Of a stretch of 64,000 nt of DNA, positions 25,828-36,924 are shown in pieces. Within the stretch, counting starts at the first letter, position 1. The number at the start of each line of letters is the position of its first letter. Source of the DNA: Sinotaia quadrata (Eukaryota; Mollusca; Gastropoda; Architaenioglossa; Viviparidae); contig CM054181.1 of assembly GCA_028829895.1 (NCBI GenBank), positions 45,128,759 to 45,192,758 on the forward strand, written 5' to 3'. The notes below the pieces were generated by a model. The model ran no database searches. It was not told the DNA's origin and saw nothing but the letters and a program-made list of their open reading frames with translations. A program made the translations under genes and the position numbers.

Positions 25828-28800
25828 CTGAAAGAAATTTCATTTGACAGCATTAATTATAAAGTTTCTTTAATGTCATATATTAGAGCAAGCACAGAGG
25901 AATTTAGGACAACTATGGAAATAATAAATTTTGATGATGTTTATATTCAGCAAATTTTAAAATACTCATAGTCTCAATGCATGCTTTATTATGTACACAT
26001 GGAATGGTGCTCATGTAGAAGAGATCTGGTTTAATTGTTATATTTTTTGCACATGTCCCAGAAATAAGTCACAATTTATATGTGTTTACATAGTTGTGGA
26101 CTATACTATATACTAAAGATGTAGCACATCATTACATCAGAACGAAGGCAGTGATAGGATTCAAGGGAAAAGAGAAAAAAGATATTTCCATTCAGAGACT
26201 AGGCCATGATATACATTGAAAAAAACTGTATGCATATGATTATCCAGAGATTATAATAAAGAGCATAATCTATCACACTAGACAATGTATCACACACAAA
26301 ATGTTTCATGTGAAGAGAAAATTTGCTTGTTTCAAGGGAAAGCAGCCTGACTCAGCAGAACACTGAAGCTGTTGTCACTCCATATCATCCCCCCTTTCTC
26401 ACTGTAGTGCACACTTACATGCTCACTGAATTATACAGATGCATCTCCAGAAGTTTTCCATCTTTTAAGAAATATGACTATGTGCTTCACTGTATTTTTT
26501 AATTTTAATTTTTACTCCACCTTTTTTTACTGGGAGAGTACTTGGTGGAGATATTGTGCAGTTTTCTTCTGTAGATTTCTAAATTCTGAGTGGTTTGCAA
26601 CCCTACCTGAACTTTCTTGAAGATAACAAGTAGGATATGTGTTATGAAATAAATCCACTCCATTAAAACTGTCCATTATAATTTATTAATTTGTCTATTT
26701 TATATGTATATACATGGCTATGAATTATTTTAAACTTGTAACATTTAACTTTATTTGCCTTAACTGTAAGCACACAGAATCATGTGCATGTAAATATAAA
26801 CACACACACATGCAAATGCAAACATTCTGTCCAATTACACATCTCTGCAATAGTGAAAGACAACCAAAATATTACATTGAAATGTTAGTTGTCTAAGATG
26901 ATGCCCAGTGCTGTTTTTTTTTTTTAAATTATATAGTACACCATTAAAAACCATAAGACAGAACATAATCCAGCTAAAAACTCACCACTGTTGTAGACAC
27001 TATAAAACTGTTCCTCACTATCAAAGAGATTGACGATGCAGTAAGCATTAGAGTTATAGCGGATCCATGAATCTTTGAAGCGGTTGACCTCCTCTTTAGA
27101 ACTAGGGTCCTGTACAAAGATGACACCATGATTGATCGCATGTTCATCATAAAGCTCGGCTGTCTTGTCCACATATTCTTTCTGCAAATAACTGTTGCTG
27201 CGGACATTGTGAAGCTCTTCCCAGTTGAAGGTAAGCGGACCTTCAAAAATTATTAAATCCGTGTCAATAATGACAAGACTGATGATAAGAATAAAAATGT
27301 GTGAGCAAAAATTAAAAACAAAACAACATTTAGCTACCTAATGTTCAATGTGTCTTTTACTGAAGCACAACTTAGCAGACTCTATATATTAAACCATTAA
27401 GAAAAGTAATATTTTTTTTTAAAGTCAATATTTCTTAAGTGCACAGATAATTTTTTTTTAAGTTTTAAGAAATTTTTTTTTTATATGAAAAATAGTAAAA
27501 CCAGAAACTTTCTTAGTGAATTCAGCAATTACTGTTTTACACTGATTCACCTGAATAGATAACAGGTGAAAATAATTATATATATTCCTATGTCATGAGG
27601 AGTATATTTGGTACTTGCATATAAATAAACAATAATAGCATGTTGTACAGACACACGTCAAACATACATTATACAACTGAATATAAATGGACAACAGAGT
27701 AAATTTGCAGTTTGCATCCATAAAAGAAAAAATGTATTCTTAGAATGTTACAATGAGAATACTGATCACTATAGACAACAACAACAAACAAATCTGTTTA
27801 TTGATGGTTCAAAGGCATTTCTCTCCCTGATGGAAAGAGAAGTTGGTATGCAAACAATGGATGGTAAATTTATTGATAACAGACCCTAAGTGCTTTTTGT
27901 TTAGCATCTCATTGACTACTGCAAGAAACTACAATCTCAGTATCCACATATATCCATAACAGAAATAAAATCAATATTTCCAACTAGGAGTATTGAGCAT
28001 TACTGGCTGTTAAGTGAAAGAAATATTAATGAATTCAGTGTTTCATTAGATCTACACACATACATTGTTCCAGGGGTGTTTCATTAGATCTATAAACATA
28101 CATTGTTCCAGGGGTGTTTCATAAGATCTACACACATACATTGTTCTAGGGGTGTTTCATTAGATCTCTAATTTCGTACATTGTTCCAGGGGTGTTTCAT
28201 TAGATCTACTAACATATACTGTTCCAGAGGTTTCTAATTAGATCTACACAGACACATTGTTCCAATGATGTTTCATTAGATCTACAAACATATATTGTTC
28301 CAGGATGTTTCATTAGATCTACAAGAAAAATTGTTTTTGGACCCCACAGAAAATCTTACTGTAAGTTTTAAAAATAATGTATCTACCTGTGATTTTCATA
28401 TGTGGATCCTTCCAAATATTTTAATATAAATTTTTTATCTATAATTTTTAAATGAGATGTTATTTGTAGTTTGTAAAATTCAGAAATGCGATATAGTTTA
28501 TCCTGAAGTGAAAGTCTGGGGTGGACAGGAGTTGAGAAGGAGGTAAGCTGGTTATAGTGAGTGAATAGTAGCTGCAGGGTAGAATTACTGTTATCGTTTT
28601 GTAAGAACAATAGCTGGAATCTAGTAGGGATGGTCGTTTTTAATAGTTTAGATCTCCAGTCTAGTTTTGACCCAATTATGTGGTTATGCAACTTTTAGCT
28701 GATGCAACTTTGAACTTGTTGTGGGGTAGGTGACGTGTGTTGATATGGTGTGGAAGATGTGATAAAGTTATAAATATTAATTAGCTCTAGGTGTATTCTT

Positions 28801-31800
28801 TAACTGAGTGAGTAAAGGTAGAGATGAGTGTTGATTCTAGTCTGAAAATTAGGATGCAAGATTCTAACTCTTTGCATTTTGTAAACGAACTCTTCGTGAG
28901 GGTTAAACATTGTACGAGTCCCTCCTGTTATGACAGGTTGTAAAAGGAACAGACAGACCCTTGGCTAGAAAAGGTAAAAACGTCTATGTATTGTATGAAT
29001 GGCTAAGATAAATTAGGGAATGTTTAACTCCTATTTTTGTTGCTGGGGCATATGCCAAATTATATTTATTGATGTAGTAATTTGCAGTATATTTAGGATC
29101 TACAATTGCACATGTTTCAGGGTCGTTCATCTTTCTTGCTTTCTTCATTGTTAAACACAAAGACTACTGGTGCACAGACACGTGATCATCACTAAGTTAC
29201 TACTCCTTTCGTTGTTAAACACAAAGACTACTGGTACATAGGCACGTGATCTTAGCTAAGTCAGGAAAGCACAGAGACTTACTGGTACATGGATATAATT
29301 ATGATCTTAACTAAGTCAGTACTCCTGAGGCTGTTGAATACAGGTAGACTTCTGGGTGCGTGCATTGTGAGGGAGTTTTAAACGTTTTCTACTCAAATCA
29401 CAGTGCTGAGTGCTCACGTGACTGAGGGACCTTTAGAAGTTTCTACTCAAATCACAGTGCTCACCTGACTGAGGGACTTTTAGAAGTTTCTACTCAAATC
29501 ACAGTGCTGAGTGCTCACCTGACTCGGGGATGTAGCGCAGGTGGAGGGCAAAGAGCTGGATGCAGTCAGAAGGCGGGAGGAAGTCGTGCTGCTTCAGTTC
29601 GGGCTCGCTGTTGTACCAGCGCGTGGCTTGCGTTTCGTTGGGAAACATGAACATGGCGATACACCAGTCGCTGCGTGCGCCCCAGTCACTGGCAAATGCT
29701 GCCTCCAGCACGTGCACCTAGAGCGTGCGTGTCACGTGGTCATTGTGTTTTAAACTCCATTAAAACAATGTTCATAGTTTACCACAAGAGCATGACATTT
29801 CAAATGAGATCGCTATATGCATTAAGGGTTTAAGATGAAAATAATGAAATCTAAGTTGACTTTTAGGATAATAGCTTTTTTCTCTCCTGACAATATCTGA
29901 ACAACACCAGTTTAAGGAAATAAAACTAAATTGCACTGTAAACCTTGCTAATATTATACGACAACTAATTTGACTTGATGTTACATCGAAATTGGATAGA
30001 AAGTAATTTCAGTTGGTTTTTTAAATCATGTTCAACAGTTAACATTCTTGCTGCTTAAATTGATTTCAAGTTAGGTCACATTGCTGTTGTTGTTCACAGC
30101 TATTGCACTCGGAAAGTGCAGGTACATTTTGGAATATAATGGTTTTTAAGAGTTAAAATTAAAATATATTTAGAAATAAACTGCTTCTTAGAGTATTTAA
30201 TTTGCCATTTTCTTCACAGCTAAAATTAATTATGTGCAGTGTGGATGCAAGTCAGTACTGCCTTTAATATTAAGTGATCATATCAGTTGAGTGAAGATTG
30301 ATTAGTGATCTATAACCAAAAAGAACCCAACTATATATTTATTTTAATATAATCTATTCTTAGTGTTTAGTTCGTTATGTATAAAGTTACGGGTGGGGTG
30401 GGGTAGGCATGCATCAATAGCAGGACACAATACACAATCACTGATCAACTTTAATTTGATCCTATGGTTCAGTAAGACAGAGTGGCCGAGTAAACTGATA
30501 ACCCCAAGTAACAAACCTAGTCAGTCCGTTTCTTTTCAAAATACATACCATGTATAATTTACAGAGTTCAATTACCTTGTCAGTGACCCCCAAACATACA
30601 CCCGGTCCGTACTGACGGATCCGTCCCTTCATGCGGATTAAACAGTTACGTATTCGTCTGTCCATCTCTCTCTTGTACCGCATCACCACCAACACCTCGC
30701 CAGAAGCCGGAGTGTGCTGCAGGCAGATAGATGTCAACTTGAGTCAGCAAAGCGTGACACCAATTTCACGACTCATAACAAAAAAACATAATAAACTTTT
30801 ATCAAATGAGTTAACATTATCGTGACCCGACAAATGCGCGAGAGACAATTGCGCACACCGACAAATGCGCGATAGGGTTAGGGTTAGGGAAAGAACGCGA
30901 TTTCGTCGGCGCGATTTTGTCCATCGCGTTTTTGTCGGCGCGCATTTGTCGGTGAACCGACATTATGGCTGTGTGATTGTAGCCGCTATCGGCCGATCGG
31001 TGATACTAATTAAGTAACTGAAGCAACAATTTCTATCGTTATAATTTTTTTATACAAACCATCTGATCAATAAATATAATGAATATTGGTAGACCAGGGG
31101 TGCACAAACTTTTTAGGCCAGAGGGCCACATTTTCAATTGATAGTGCATGGAGGGCCGCAAGTCAGATTGCACATGGATGACAACACAAATAATGAAATA
31201 ATGTCTTTACATTCGTTTTTGCCTTATTAACCTAGATTTAGTCTTTATTAGTGAGAAGGGTGAGCCTGAATGTTGTTAACAACTTTGTCAATATTTGGTT
31301 CGAGTTTTGTAGTCGCCAGCCTCAAAATCGAATTGAGATTGTTGTTGGTCAAATTCGATCTCAGCTTGTTCTTGTTCATGTTCATTACTGAAAACGTTTG
31401 TTCACACAAGTATGTGCTGCCGAATTCTGACAACAACTTGCAAGCCAAGTCCTTGACATTTCTGTATGTGCTCGAGCTGAGACTCCCATAAAATGTTAAA
31501 ATGTTGTTCTGCTGAAATGATGACTTCAGTTCAGGTGAACTTTGAAGATCAATGACCTCCAGTTGACAGTGATCAGGCACGGACTCTACACTACAAGAGA
31601 AAGGATCGCGAATGAAGTTGAATAAGTCCTTGTGCTCCTTGAAGGCATCAAAGCGTTTAGTAAATTCCTTCGGCAATGTTTCACAATTGCAATGGTATCT
31701 GCTGAAGTTACATTGGTACTCCTTCTGAAAAGCTGAAAAAATCGGAAAATGACAAAGATTTCCAGCTTGCAGATTCGAACAGAAGAGCCTCAACTTCAAC

Positions 31801-33703
31801 GTGGACTGCAGTTCCTTGTACATATCAAAGATAAAGTGATCTTTGCCTTGGAGACGCTGGTTGAATCTATTCAAGTGATCTGTCATGTCTGTCAGAAATG
31901 CCAAGTCTGCCAACCACTGTTTGTCAGTAAACACAGCCGTGTCATTGCCTCTGACAGTAAGGAATTCACAAATTTCCGTTCGCAACTCAACAAACTGTTT
32001 TAATACTTTCCCTCAACTCAGCCACCTGACATCTGTGTGATACGGAATGTCTCGATGTCTTCAAGAAATGATCTGAACTGTCGATGGTTAAGTCCTCTGG
32101 ATCGTATGAAGTTCACAGAATTAAAAACGAATTTCATGACATTGTCAAATTTCAAGATTCGTGCACAGAGCGATTCCTGATGAATTATGCAATGGTACAT
32201 GTGGACACTATCTGTTGGAATTCCAAGCCCTGCAAATGTGACACCAAATGAGCAACAAATCCTGATGCTCTTCCAGTCATAGCAGGCGCACCATCCTGGT
32301 AACACTGGCTAGCTTTGGCCACTGGACGTTAAGGTTTCAAAGAACGGAAGTCACTCCTCCAAAAATATCTTCACCAGTCATCTGCCCATGTAGTGAAGCC
32401 ATACCGGCTAATTCTTGAGTTATTTCAAAGTTCTCATCCACTGCAAGCACAAAAACCAGCAGTTGTGCTATGTCAACGTTGTCAATGCTCTTGTCCAAAG
32501 CATTTGAAAAGTACATACAGTTAGCAAGTCTTTCACACAACTGTTCACAAACGTCTGTTGCTAAGTCTTCTCAGCATAGAATGGTGGTCCCTGAGAGTGG
32601 GACTTTGTTGAAAAGGTCGCCTTTTCAGGGCATATTTCTGTGCAAACAGCTTGGATGCAGTCTTTGATGAAGTCACCATCAGTAAACGGCCCTGATGATT
32701 TGGCAACTATATGTGCTACTTTGCAACTTGCAGAGCAAAATACTTGTTTTCTTCAGACTTTTTTGTGAAGAAATGTTGCTGTGCTGACAGACCTTTTAAA
32801 AGTTGCTCAATTTTGTTGTTTCTCACAGGCCTTTTAAGTCATCTAAAGTGGAAGCATGCTTTGTTTTGTAATGCCGCTTGCAGTTGAAGTCCTTCATCAC
32901 AGTAACAGACTCACAACAAATTAAGCACACAGCTGCTCCATTAAAATGCTGCATAAAGTATTTAAACTGATTATTTTCTTTTCAATTTTAGCTTCTTATG
33001 CACAGGTTTCAACATATTTACAAAGGACAGTAGTTTAAAAACAACTTCACTTCAGGCCGAAACCTGTTTTGTGTAATTCATTCAGTACATTCCAACCAGA
33101 CATACACAGCCACATATTCACACACACTGACTGCACCATCCTTCCCCCCCCCCACTGTGTCACCTCACCCCATCACCAGACTGAACTTTGGCTGGCTGCC
33201 TGCTGGCTTGGGTTTAGATATAGACACTCTTTCTAATGCTATTTGATGTCACCATACATCAAAGATGCACAGATACTACTATTTCAACACATACCCCTTT
33301 GATCAGCTGAACTGAACAATGTGCCCAATACACAGCGCTCTCACCTCAATACCGCATCCAGCGTTTGTTTTCAACACAGCACAAGATGCATGCACGGAAA
33401 AGTAGACCACTGTTCTACTCCCTTGTTCAGATTAATGTTAAAAGCTCTTTGCCATTACAAATAATGGTAACATCCTAAAGTCTTCTGGGGGCCGCACAGG
33501 GCCTTGTCAGGGGCCGCATGCGGCCCGCGGGCCGCGGTTTGTGCACCCCTGTGGTAGACTGACAGGAGCTGGTGAACAGACTGCAGTAACTTTCTAGAAA
33601 ATACCACATTTCGTTTGTAGACAGAAAAAAAGAAATTAAAAGCATACTAAATTATTGCACAGTCAACATTTTGGCTAACACCCACCTGAAAGTTCACCGA
33701 CAT
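25718..33703 (-). CDS. Gene B: paralog of gene A, two-domain dimeric alpha/beta-barrel protein
   Basis: The exons join as 33703-33686 (tentative), 30716-30576, 29717-29519, 27240-26986 and 25827-25718. The phases are 0, 0, 1, 1 as in gene A. The total is 723 nt, or 240 residues. Domain 1 runs from GEVLVVMRYKREMD through DWCIAMFMFPNE and ATRWYNSEPELKQHDF to LFALHLRYIPES. Domain 2 runs from KEYVDKTAELYDEHAI through GVIFVQDPS and AYCIVNLFDSEEQF to VSLLFTIDP. Each half looks like a ferredoxin-like beta-alpha-beta fold of the DUF1330 type (inference). Compared with gene A it has longer exons 3 and 4 and an extended C-terminus. A hAT transposon occupies intron 1 and does not touch coding exons 2-5. 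Function is unknown; it is likely a soluble cytosolic protein. Confidence 0.78.
26986..27240 (-). CDS. Gene B coding exon 4
   Basis: The acceptor is TTTTGAAG|GTCCGC and the donor AGTG|GTGAGT; both are phase 1. The 255 nt encode PLTFNWEELHNVRSNSYLQ through AYCIVNLFDSEEQF and VYNS, most of domain 2. Confidence 0.82.
28030..28325. repeat. minisatellite, about 40-bp unit, 7 copies
   Basis: CATTGTTCCAGGGGTGTTTC, then ATTAGATCTACAAACATA, recurs seven times. It lies in the intron between exons 3 and 4 of gene B. The rest of that intron (27241-29100) shows nothing else. Confidence 0.93.
29145..29345. repeat. tandem repeat, about 75-bp unit, 3 diverged copies
   Basis: TTGTTAAACACAAAGACTAC, TGGTACATAGGCACGTGATC and ACTAAGTCAGTACTCCT recur three times in the same gene B intron. 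Confidence 0.75.
29375..29520. repeat. tandem duplication of the gene B exon 3 donor region
   Basis: The unit is TCTACTCAAATCACAGTGCT, then GAGTGCTCACCTGACTGAGG. Its minus-strand reading includes GTCAG|GTGAGC. The true donor at 29519/29518 is the copy joined to the exon; two further copies (about 29461-29465, and a changed one at about 29415-29420) lie in the intron. Confidence 0.85.
29519..29717 (-). CDS. Gene B coding exon 3
   Basis: The acceptor is GCTCTAG|GTGCAC (phase 0) and the donor GTCAG|GTGAGC (phase 1). The 199 nt are visibly more GC-rich than their surroundings. They encode VHVLEAAFASDWGARSDW, then ATRWYNSEPELKQHDF and LFALHLRYIPES. The donor region is tandemly duplicated into the intron. 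Confidence 0.85.
30576..30716 (-). CDS. Gene B coding exon 2
   Basis: The acceptor is CTGCCTGCAG|CACACT and the donor GACAAG|GTAATT; both are phase 0. It is 141 nt, the same as gene A exon 2. It encodes HTPASGEVLVVMRYKREMD through GPGVCLGVTDK, with a notably basic helix (RRIRNCLIRMKGRIR). Confidence 0.8.
30821..30966. mobile_element. palindromic MITE-like element with GACAAATGCGCG ends
   Basis: ACCGACAAATGCGCG-type words occur twice on the left (30827, 30858), and their reverse complement CGCGCATTTGTCGGT on the right (30939-30953). The core is also CpG-rich and self-complementary. CATTAT occurs at both flanks (30815-30820 and 30961-30966) and may be a target duplication. Inside is a short AGGGTTAGGGTTAGGG, too short to be telomeric. 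It lies upstream of gene B exon 2, in intron 1. A partial copy is at 41615-41669. Confidence 0.6.
31095..33551 (-). mobile_element. hAT-superfamily DNA transposon (2457 bp) with 8-bp target duplication
   Basis: The ends are a perfect 15-bp inverted repeat, CAGGGGTGCACAAAC at 31095 and its reverse complement ending at 33551. GGCC-rich subterminal sequence lies inside each end. Flanking 31087-31094 and 33552-33559 are both TGGTAGAC, the 8-bp duplication typical of hAT. The element encodes a BED-finger transposase on the minus strand. It sits in intron 1 of gene B. Confidence 0.95.
31248..32960 (-). pseudogene. broken hAT transposase (ZBED5/GTF2IRD2-like)
   Basis: Read on the minus strand, the order is that of a full transposase. 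A zinc finger CLICCESV...HYKTKH lies at about 32828-32960. A catalytic-region segment SIDNVDIAQLLVFVLAVDEN with FEITQELAGM lies at 32337-32540. QDGAPAMTG is near 32275-32300 and HQESLCARIL at 32018-32305. The C-terminal half, 31985-31248, ends with the dimerisation region (CEQTFSVMN, KLRSNLTNNNL). The reading frame shifts between segments. The normally conserved VRWLSRGK stretch carries TGA where an arginine CGA is expected, near 32015. The copy is therefore not functional as read. Assignment rests on recalled family motifs. Confidence 0.85.
33686..33703 (-). CDS. Gene B candidate coding exon 1 (MSVNFQ)
   Basis: ATG at 33703-33701, six codons, then donor CAG|GTGGGT, phase 0. It mirrors the seven-codon, phase 0 first exon of gene A. 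It lies 135 bp beyond the hAT insertion. An out-of-frame ATG sits 8 nt upstream. Such a short exon could also lie elsewhere, so this one is tentative. Confidence 0.5.
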
Positions 33704-34964
33704 AAGTCATTTTTTTTTTTTTTATTGTTCTGTTTTGTTTCTGTTTCTAGGGGGTGGGGAGGTATGTTATGTTCCCAATAAGTGAATCAAGTACTGAACA
33801 GTGCACTAGCAATGCAATACCTGTATCCTAGTAAAAGGGGTGAGGGCGATACCATTCAATGAACAGCGCATGAGAGGGGAGAATATAATGATTGCAAACG
33901 AATTGTCGAGACACAGTAATAAATATGTCATTTCATAGAATAAATTGTGGAAGGATATTAAATAGGAAATAGTATAATAAGCTTAATAATTAAATGTATT
34001 TACATTACAATAGGCTTACGTTTAAGTCGTTCGTCTGACAACACACTATTTCACTACTTGATTTCAACTTGACGTGTTTGATCATGAAATTAGCAACAAT
34101 AATTGAATTAAATAACGTGTCATTGCGTCTACCTGTAACTTGCAGTGTATTTATGCATTGTGACAAGTGGAAAAGAGTTTTAAAAACTGACTGAGCTAAT
34201 TATTTCTAAAGGCAGATAACAAACCATGATGAAGATGAATCCGGTATAAATACGTTTCGACTGTATTTCAAGTTTGCACTATGTGAAAGTGTAGAAACAC
34301 GTGTTCTTTTACTAATTTGAAAACTCTGCAATAACACAAAGCACAAATACAGTGGGCAGTAGTTCTGTCGGGATCACCCCTAAGGTATTATGATTTCTGT
34401 GTGCCAAAATAGCGGATTTGTTTCTACAACCTTTGACGTCAACCAACGTCAGCGATTTTATTACGTCATGATGACAGTATTACGCTCACCTACAGGAAAG
34501 CAATCACGTATGCTGATCGACAACTTGACGTTTGCAGAGCCGCACTGAATAATTCACTTTTCTATATTGTAGGCTATACTATATGAATCACTGGTATTTC
34601 TCTGTTAATGGCCATCTAAGGTTTAGAGCTAGTTATATTGGGAAGTGAATACTCTTCGAACAGATCACAACTATTAAGAGACAGAACATTTGGTGCTAAA
34701 TTTTTCAAATGAACAAATGATTTTTTAATATACATGACCGAAAACCCGTTTATCAAAAATATAAATATATCATAGAATTGTAATTATAGTGATCTTGACC
34801 TGCGTGCAATATTAAATAAACTTTGATTTATTATTTTACACAAATTTTTATTTTAAAAACTTGATTTATTATAAAAGTTGTAAAGATGTCTGCTTACAAT
34901 GAGATGAACTGGTGAGCGATGAGAATTTTGCAGAGAAATACATAGGACAAGTAAATAATAATTA
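33704..34964. other. no gene seen upstream of gene B
   Basis: A T run at 33711-33723 and AT-rich unique sequence. It may contain the promoter of gene B, but no TATA or initiator can be singled out. Confidence 0.45.
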
Positions 34965-35707
34965 TCTATTATTATTCAGCATTTTCTCACGACTAATATT
35001 GACTGTCGGTGGTGAACCAAGGTCTCGGAATCTTACCAAAATTCTGGAAGATCCAAAATTTTACGGAAGATGTGGGCAGTTCCTACGAGTGCTGCTTTTA
35101 ATAGTGGGGCGAGTCTGTGGTCTCCGGATAGTTTATTCAGATAATTTTCCAACTCAGATGTTATGTTTCCCAAGGACCCAAGTATCCCTTTTGCTGTTAC
35201 ATCCCTCAGTCTCCGGATTTCTAATCTGAGATCCTGGTAATTATATATTTTTCTCATTCTTTTGTTTTTTTTTTATATTTCTATAACTTGGAACAGCGAC
35301 ATCGATAACTGTTGCTGTTCTGTTAGGCTTATTGAGAACTACAATGTCTGGTCTTCGTGCAGGAATCTTTTGATCTGTTGTTATCTCGAAGTTCCACAGT
35401 ATTTTGACTTCTGTCTTGGTGACTGCTTCTGGTTGGTGCATCCATGCTCTTTGTGGGGTTATTATTCCATAGTTCTCACATAGAGTTCTAGATATGAGTT
35501 TCGCAACTTCATTGTATCTTTCGACATATTCTGTTCTAGCAAGAAGCTAACATCCATTATGTTTCATCCATTTCAGCAGAGTCTGACCTCTTGCAGTGTA
35601 TCTTTTCAGACGGTAACCGAGTCCTTGAAGTTTTTGCTTTGCATCTTCAATTACGGTTTTCATGTTTTTGCAGTTGAGATGGTATTTGTTGACTAATGCT
35701 GCCTTCA
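34965..35707 (-). mobile_element. 5'-truncated non-LTR retrotransposon copy 1 (3' part of ORF)
   Basis: On the minus strand, two frames carry a recognisable C-terminal region: 35441-35241 (WNFEITTDQKIPARRPDIVV, then IDVAVPS) and 35257-35033 (YQDLRLEIRRLRD, LGNITSELENYL, ALVGTAHIFRKIL). This is the RPDIV...IDVAVP block found at the C-terminus of many invertebrate reverse-transcriptase elements, possibly a PD-(D/E)xK-type domain (inference). The frames are out of register. The 3' end runs into a short (AAT)n tail at about 34965. Confidence 0.75.
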
Positions 35708-35769
<62 letters not shown>

Positions 35770-36360
35770 TGTGTTACTATTATTATTATCCAGGCCTTTC
35801 ACAACTTCTGCTGTCTATCGGTTGTGAACCAAGGGGTCTTGTAATCTTACCAAGGTCTCGGAATCTAACCAAGATTCTAGGAGAACCAAGGTTTTACAGA
35901 GGATGTGGGCATTTTCGAGGAGCACTGCTTTGAGTAGTGTGGTGAGTCCGTGTTTCCAGGGAGCTGATTCAGATAACCGTCCAACTCAAATGTTATGCTC
36001 TCCAATGATCCTATCGCTACAGGTATCACTTCTGCTTTGACATTCCACAGTCTCTGGATTCTTCTATTTTTTTCTCTTTCTTTTGTTTTTATGTTTCTAT
36101 CACTTGGAACAGCATCATCAATGACTGTTGCTGTTCTGTTGGACTTATTGAGAACTACAATGTCTGGTCTTCATGCAGGAATCTCTTATTTGTTCTAAGT
36201 CCCACAGTATTCTCACTTCTACTCTCTAGGTGACTGCTTCCAGTTGGTGCATCCGTGCTCTTTCTAGGATTTTCACTCCATAATTCTTACAAAAATTTCT
36301 ATCTGATTTTTACCACTTTGTTGTGTCTGTTGCCACTTTTTCGTTGTGACTTTTATTGTT
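35708..36360 (-). mobile_element. non-LTR retrotransposon copy 2 with long (AAT)n tail
   Basis: The body at 35790-36350 is similar to copy 1 over the same words (GGTTGTGAACCAAG, CCACAGTCTCTGGAT, CACTTGGAACAGC). Its 3' tail is the ATT microsatellite 35708-35790, which abuts the truncated 5' edge of copy 1. The frame is heavily decayed. Confidence 0.7.
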
Positions 36361-36395
36361 ACTACTACTATACTACTACTACTACTTTTATTATT

Positions 36396-36481
<86 letters not shown>

Positions 36482-36482
36482 G
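36361..36482. repeat. (TTA)n microsatellite
   Basis: A CTA/TTA/ATA mixed run, then a long pure ATT run. It may be the tail of another retrotransposon copy whose body would be 36483-36616, but I do not recognise that body. Confidence 0.95.
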
Positions 36483-36617
36483 CTACTAGCCTCGTAATAT
36501 TTTTTTGCTCCAAACTGTGTGGAAGTGTCCTGTTTCACTGCCTGAAGGCCAGCTGGAATGCTGCAAGTCGCTCTGGAGGTTGTCTTTGACGTTTTTGTCT
36601 TCTTCGATGTTGGCATT

Positions 36618-36639
36618 CTAGATAGATAGATAGATAGAT

Positions 36640-36676
<37 letters not shown>

Positions 36677-36748
36677 TGACAGACAGATAGACAGACAGAT
36701 AGATAGACAGATAGACAGACAGATAGATAGATAGATTGATTGACAGAC

Positions 36749-36803
<55 letters not shown>

Positions 36804-36836
36804 TAGATTGACAGAGATAGATAGATCGATAGAAAA
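36618..36836. repeat. (GATA)n/(GACA)n microsatellite
   Basis: Interspersed GATA and GACA blocks with a few ATTG interruptions. Confidence 0.98.
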
Positions 36837-36924
36837 GATAAATAAACTATTGCATGCAGTAATATATATATATATATTATAATACATCTAAATGGAAAAC
36901 ATTCAAAAGATATTAGATCAACAA

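Noticed and set aside
28383..28691. 102-codon minus-strand frame
   Set aside because: It lies within the gene B intron, with no recognisable motif, composition near background and no phase-matched splice partner.
30880..30896. TTAGGG-like units as telomeric sequence
   Set aside because: Fewer than three units, inside a MITE-like element; too short.
32470..32667. Plus-strand frames inside the hAT element (also 31270-31491 and 31749-32003)
   Set aside because: Antisense shadows of the minus-strand transposase.
36255..36616. Poly-Asn, poly-Ile and poly-Leu frames
   Set aside because: Artefacts of the (TTA)n tract.
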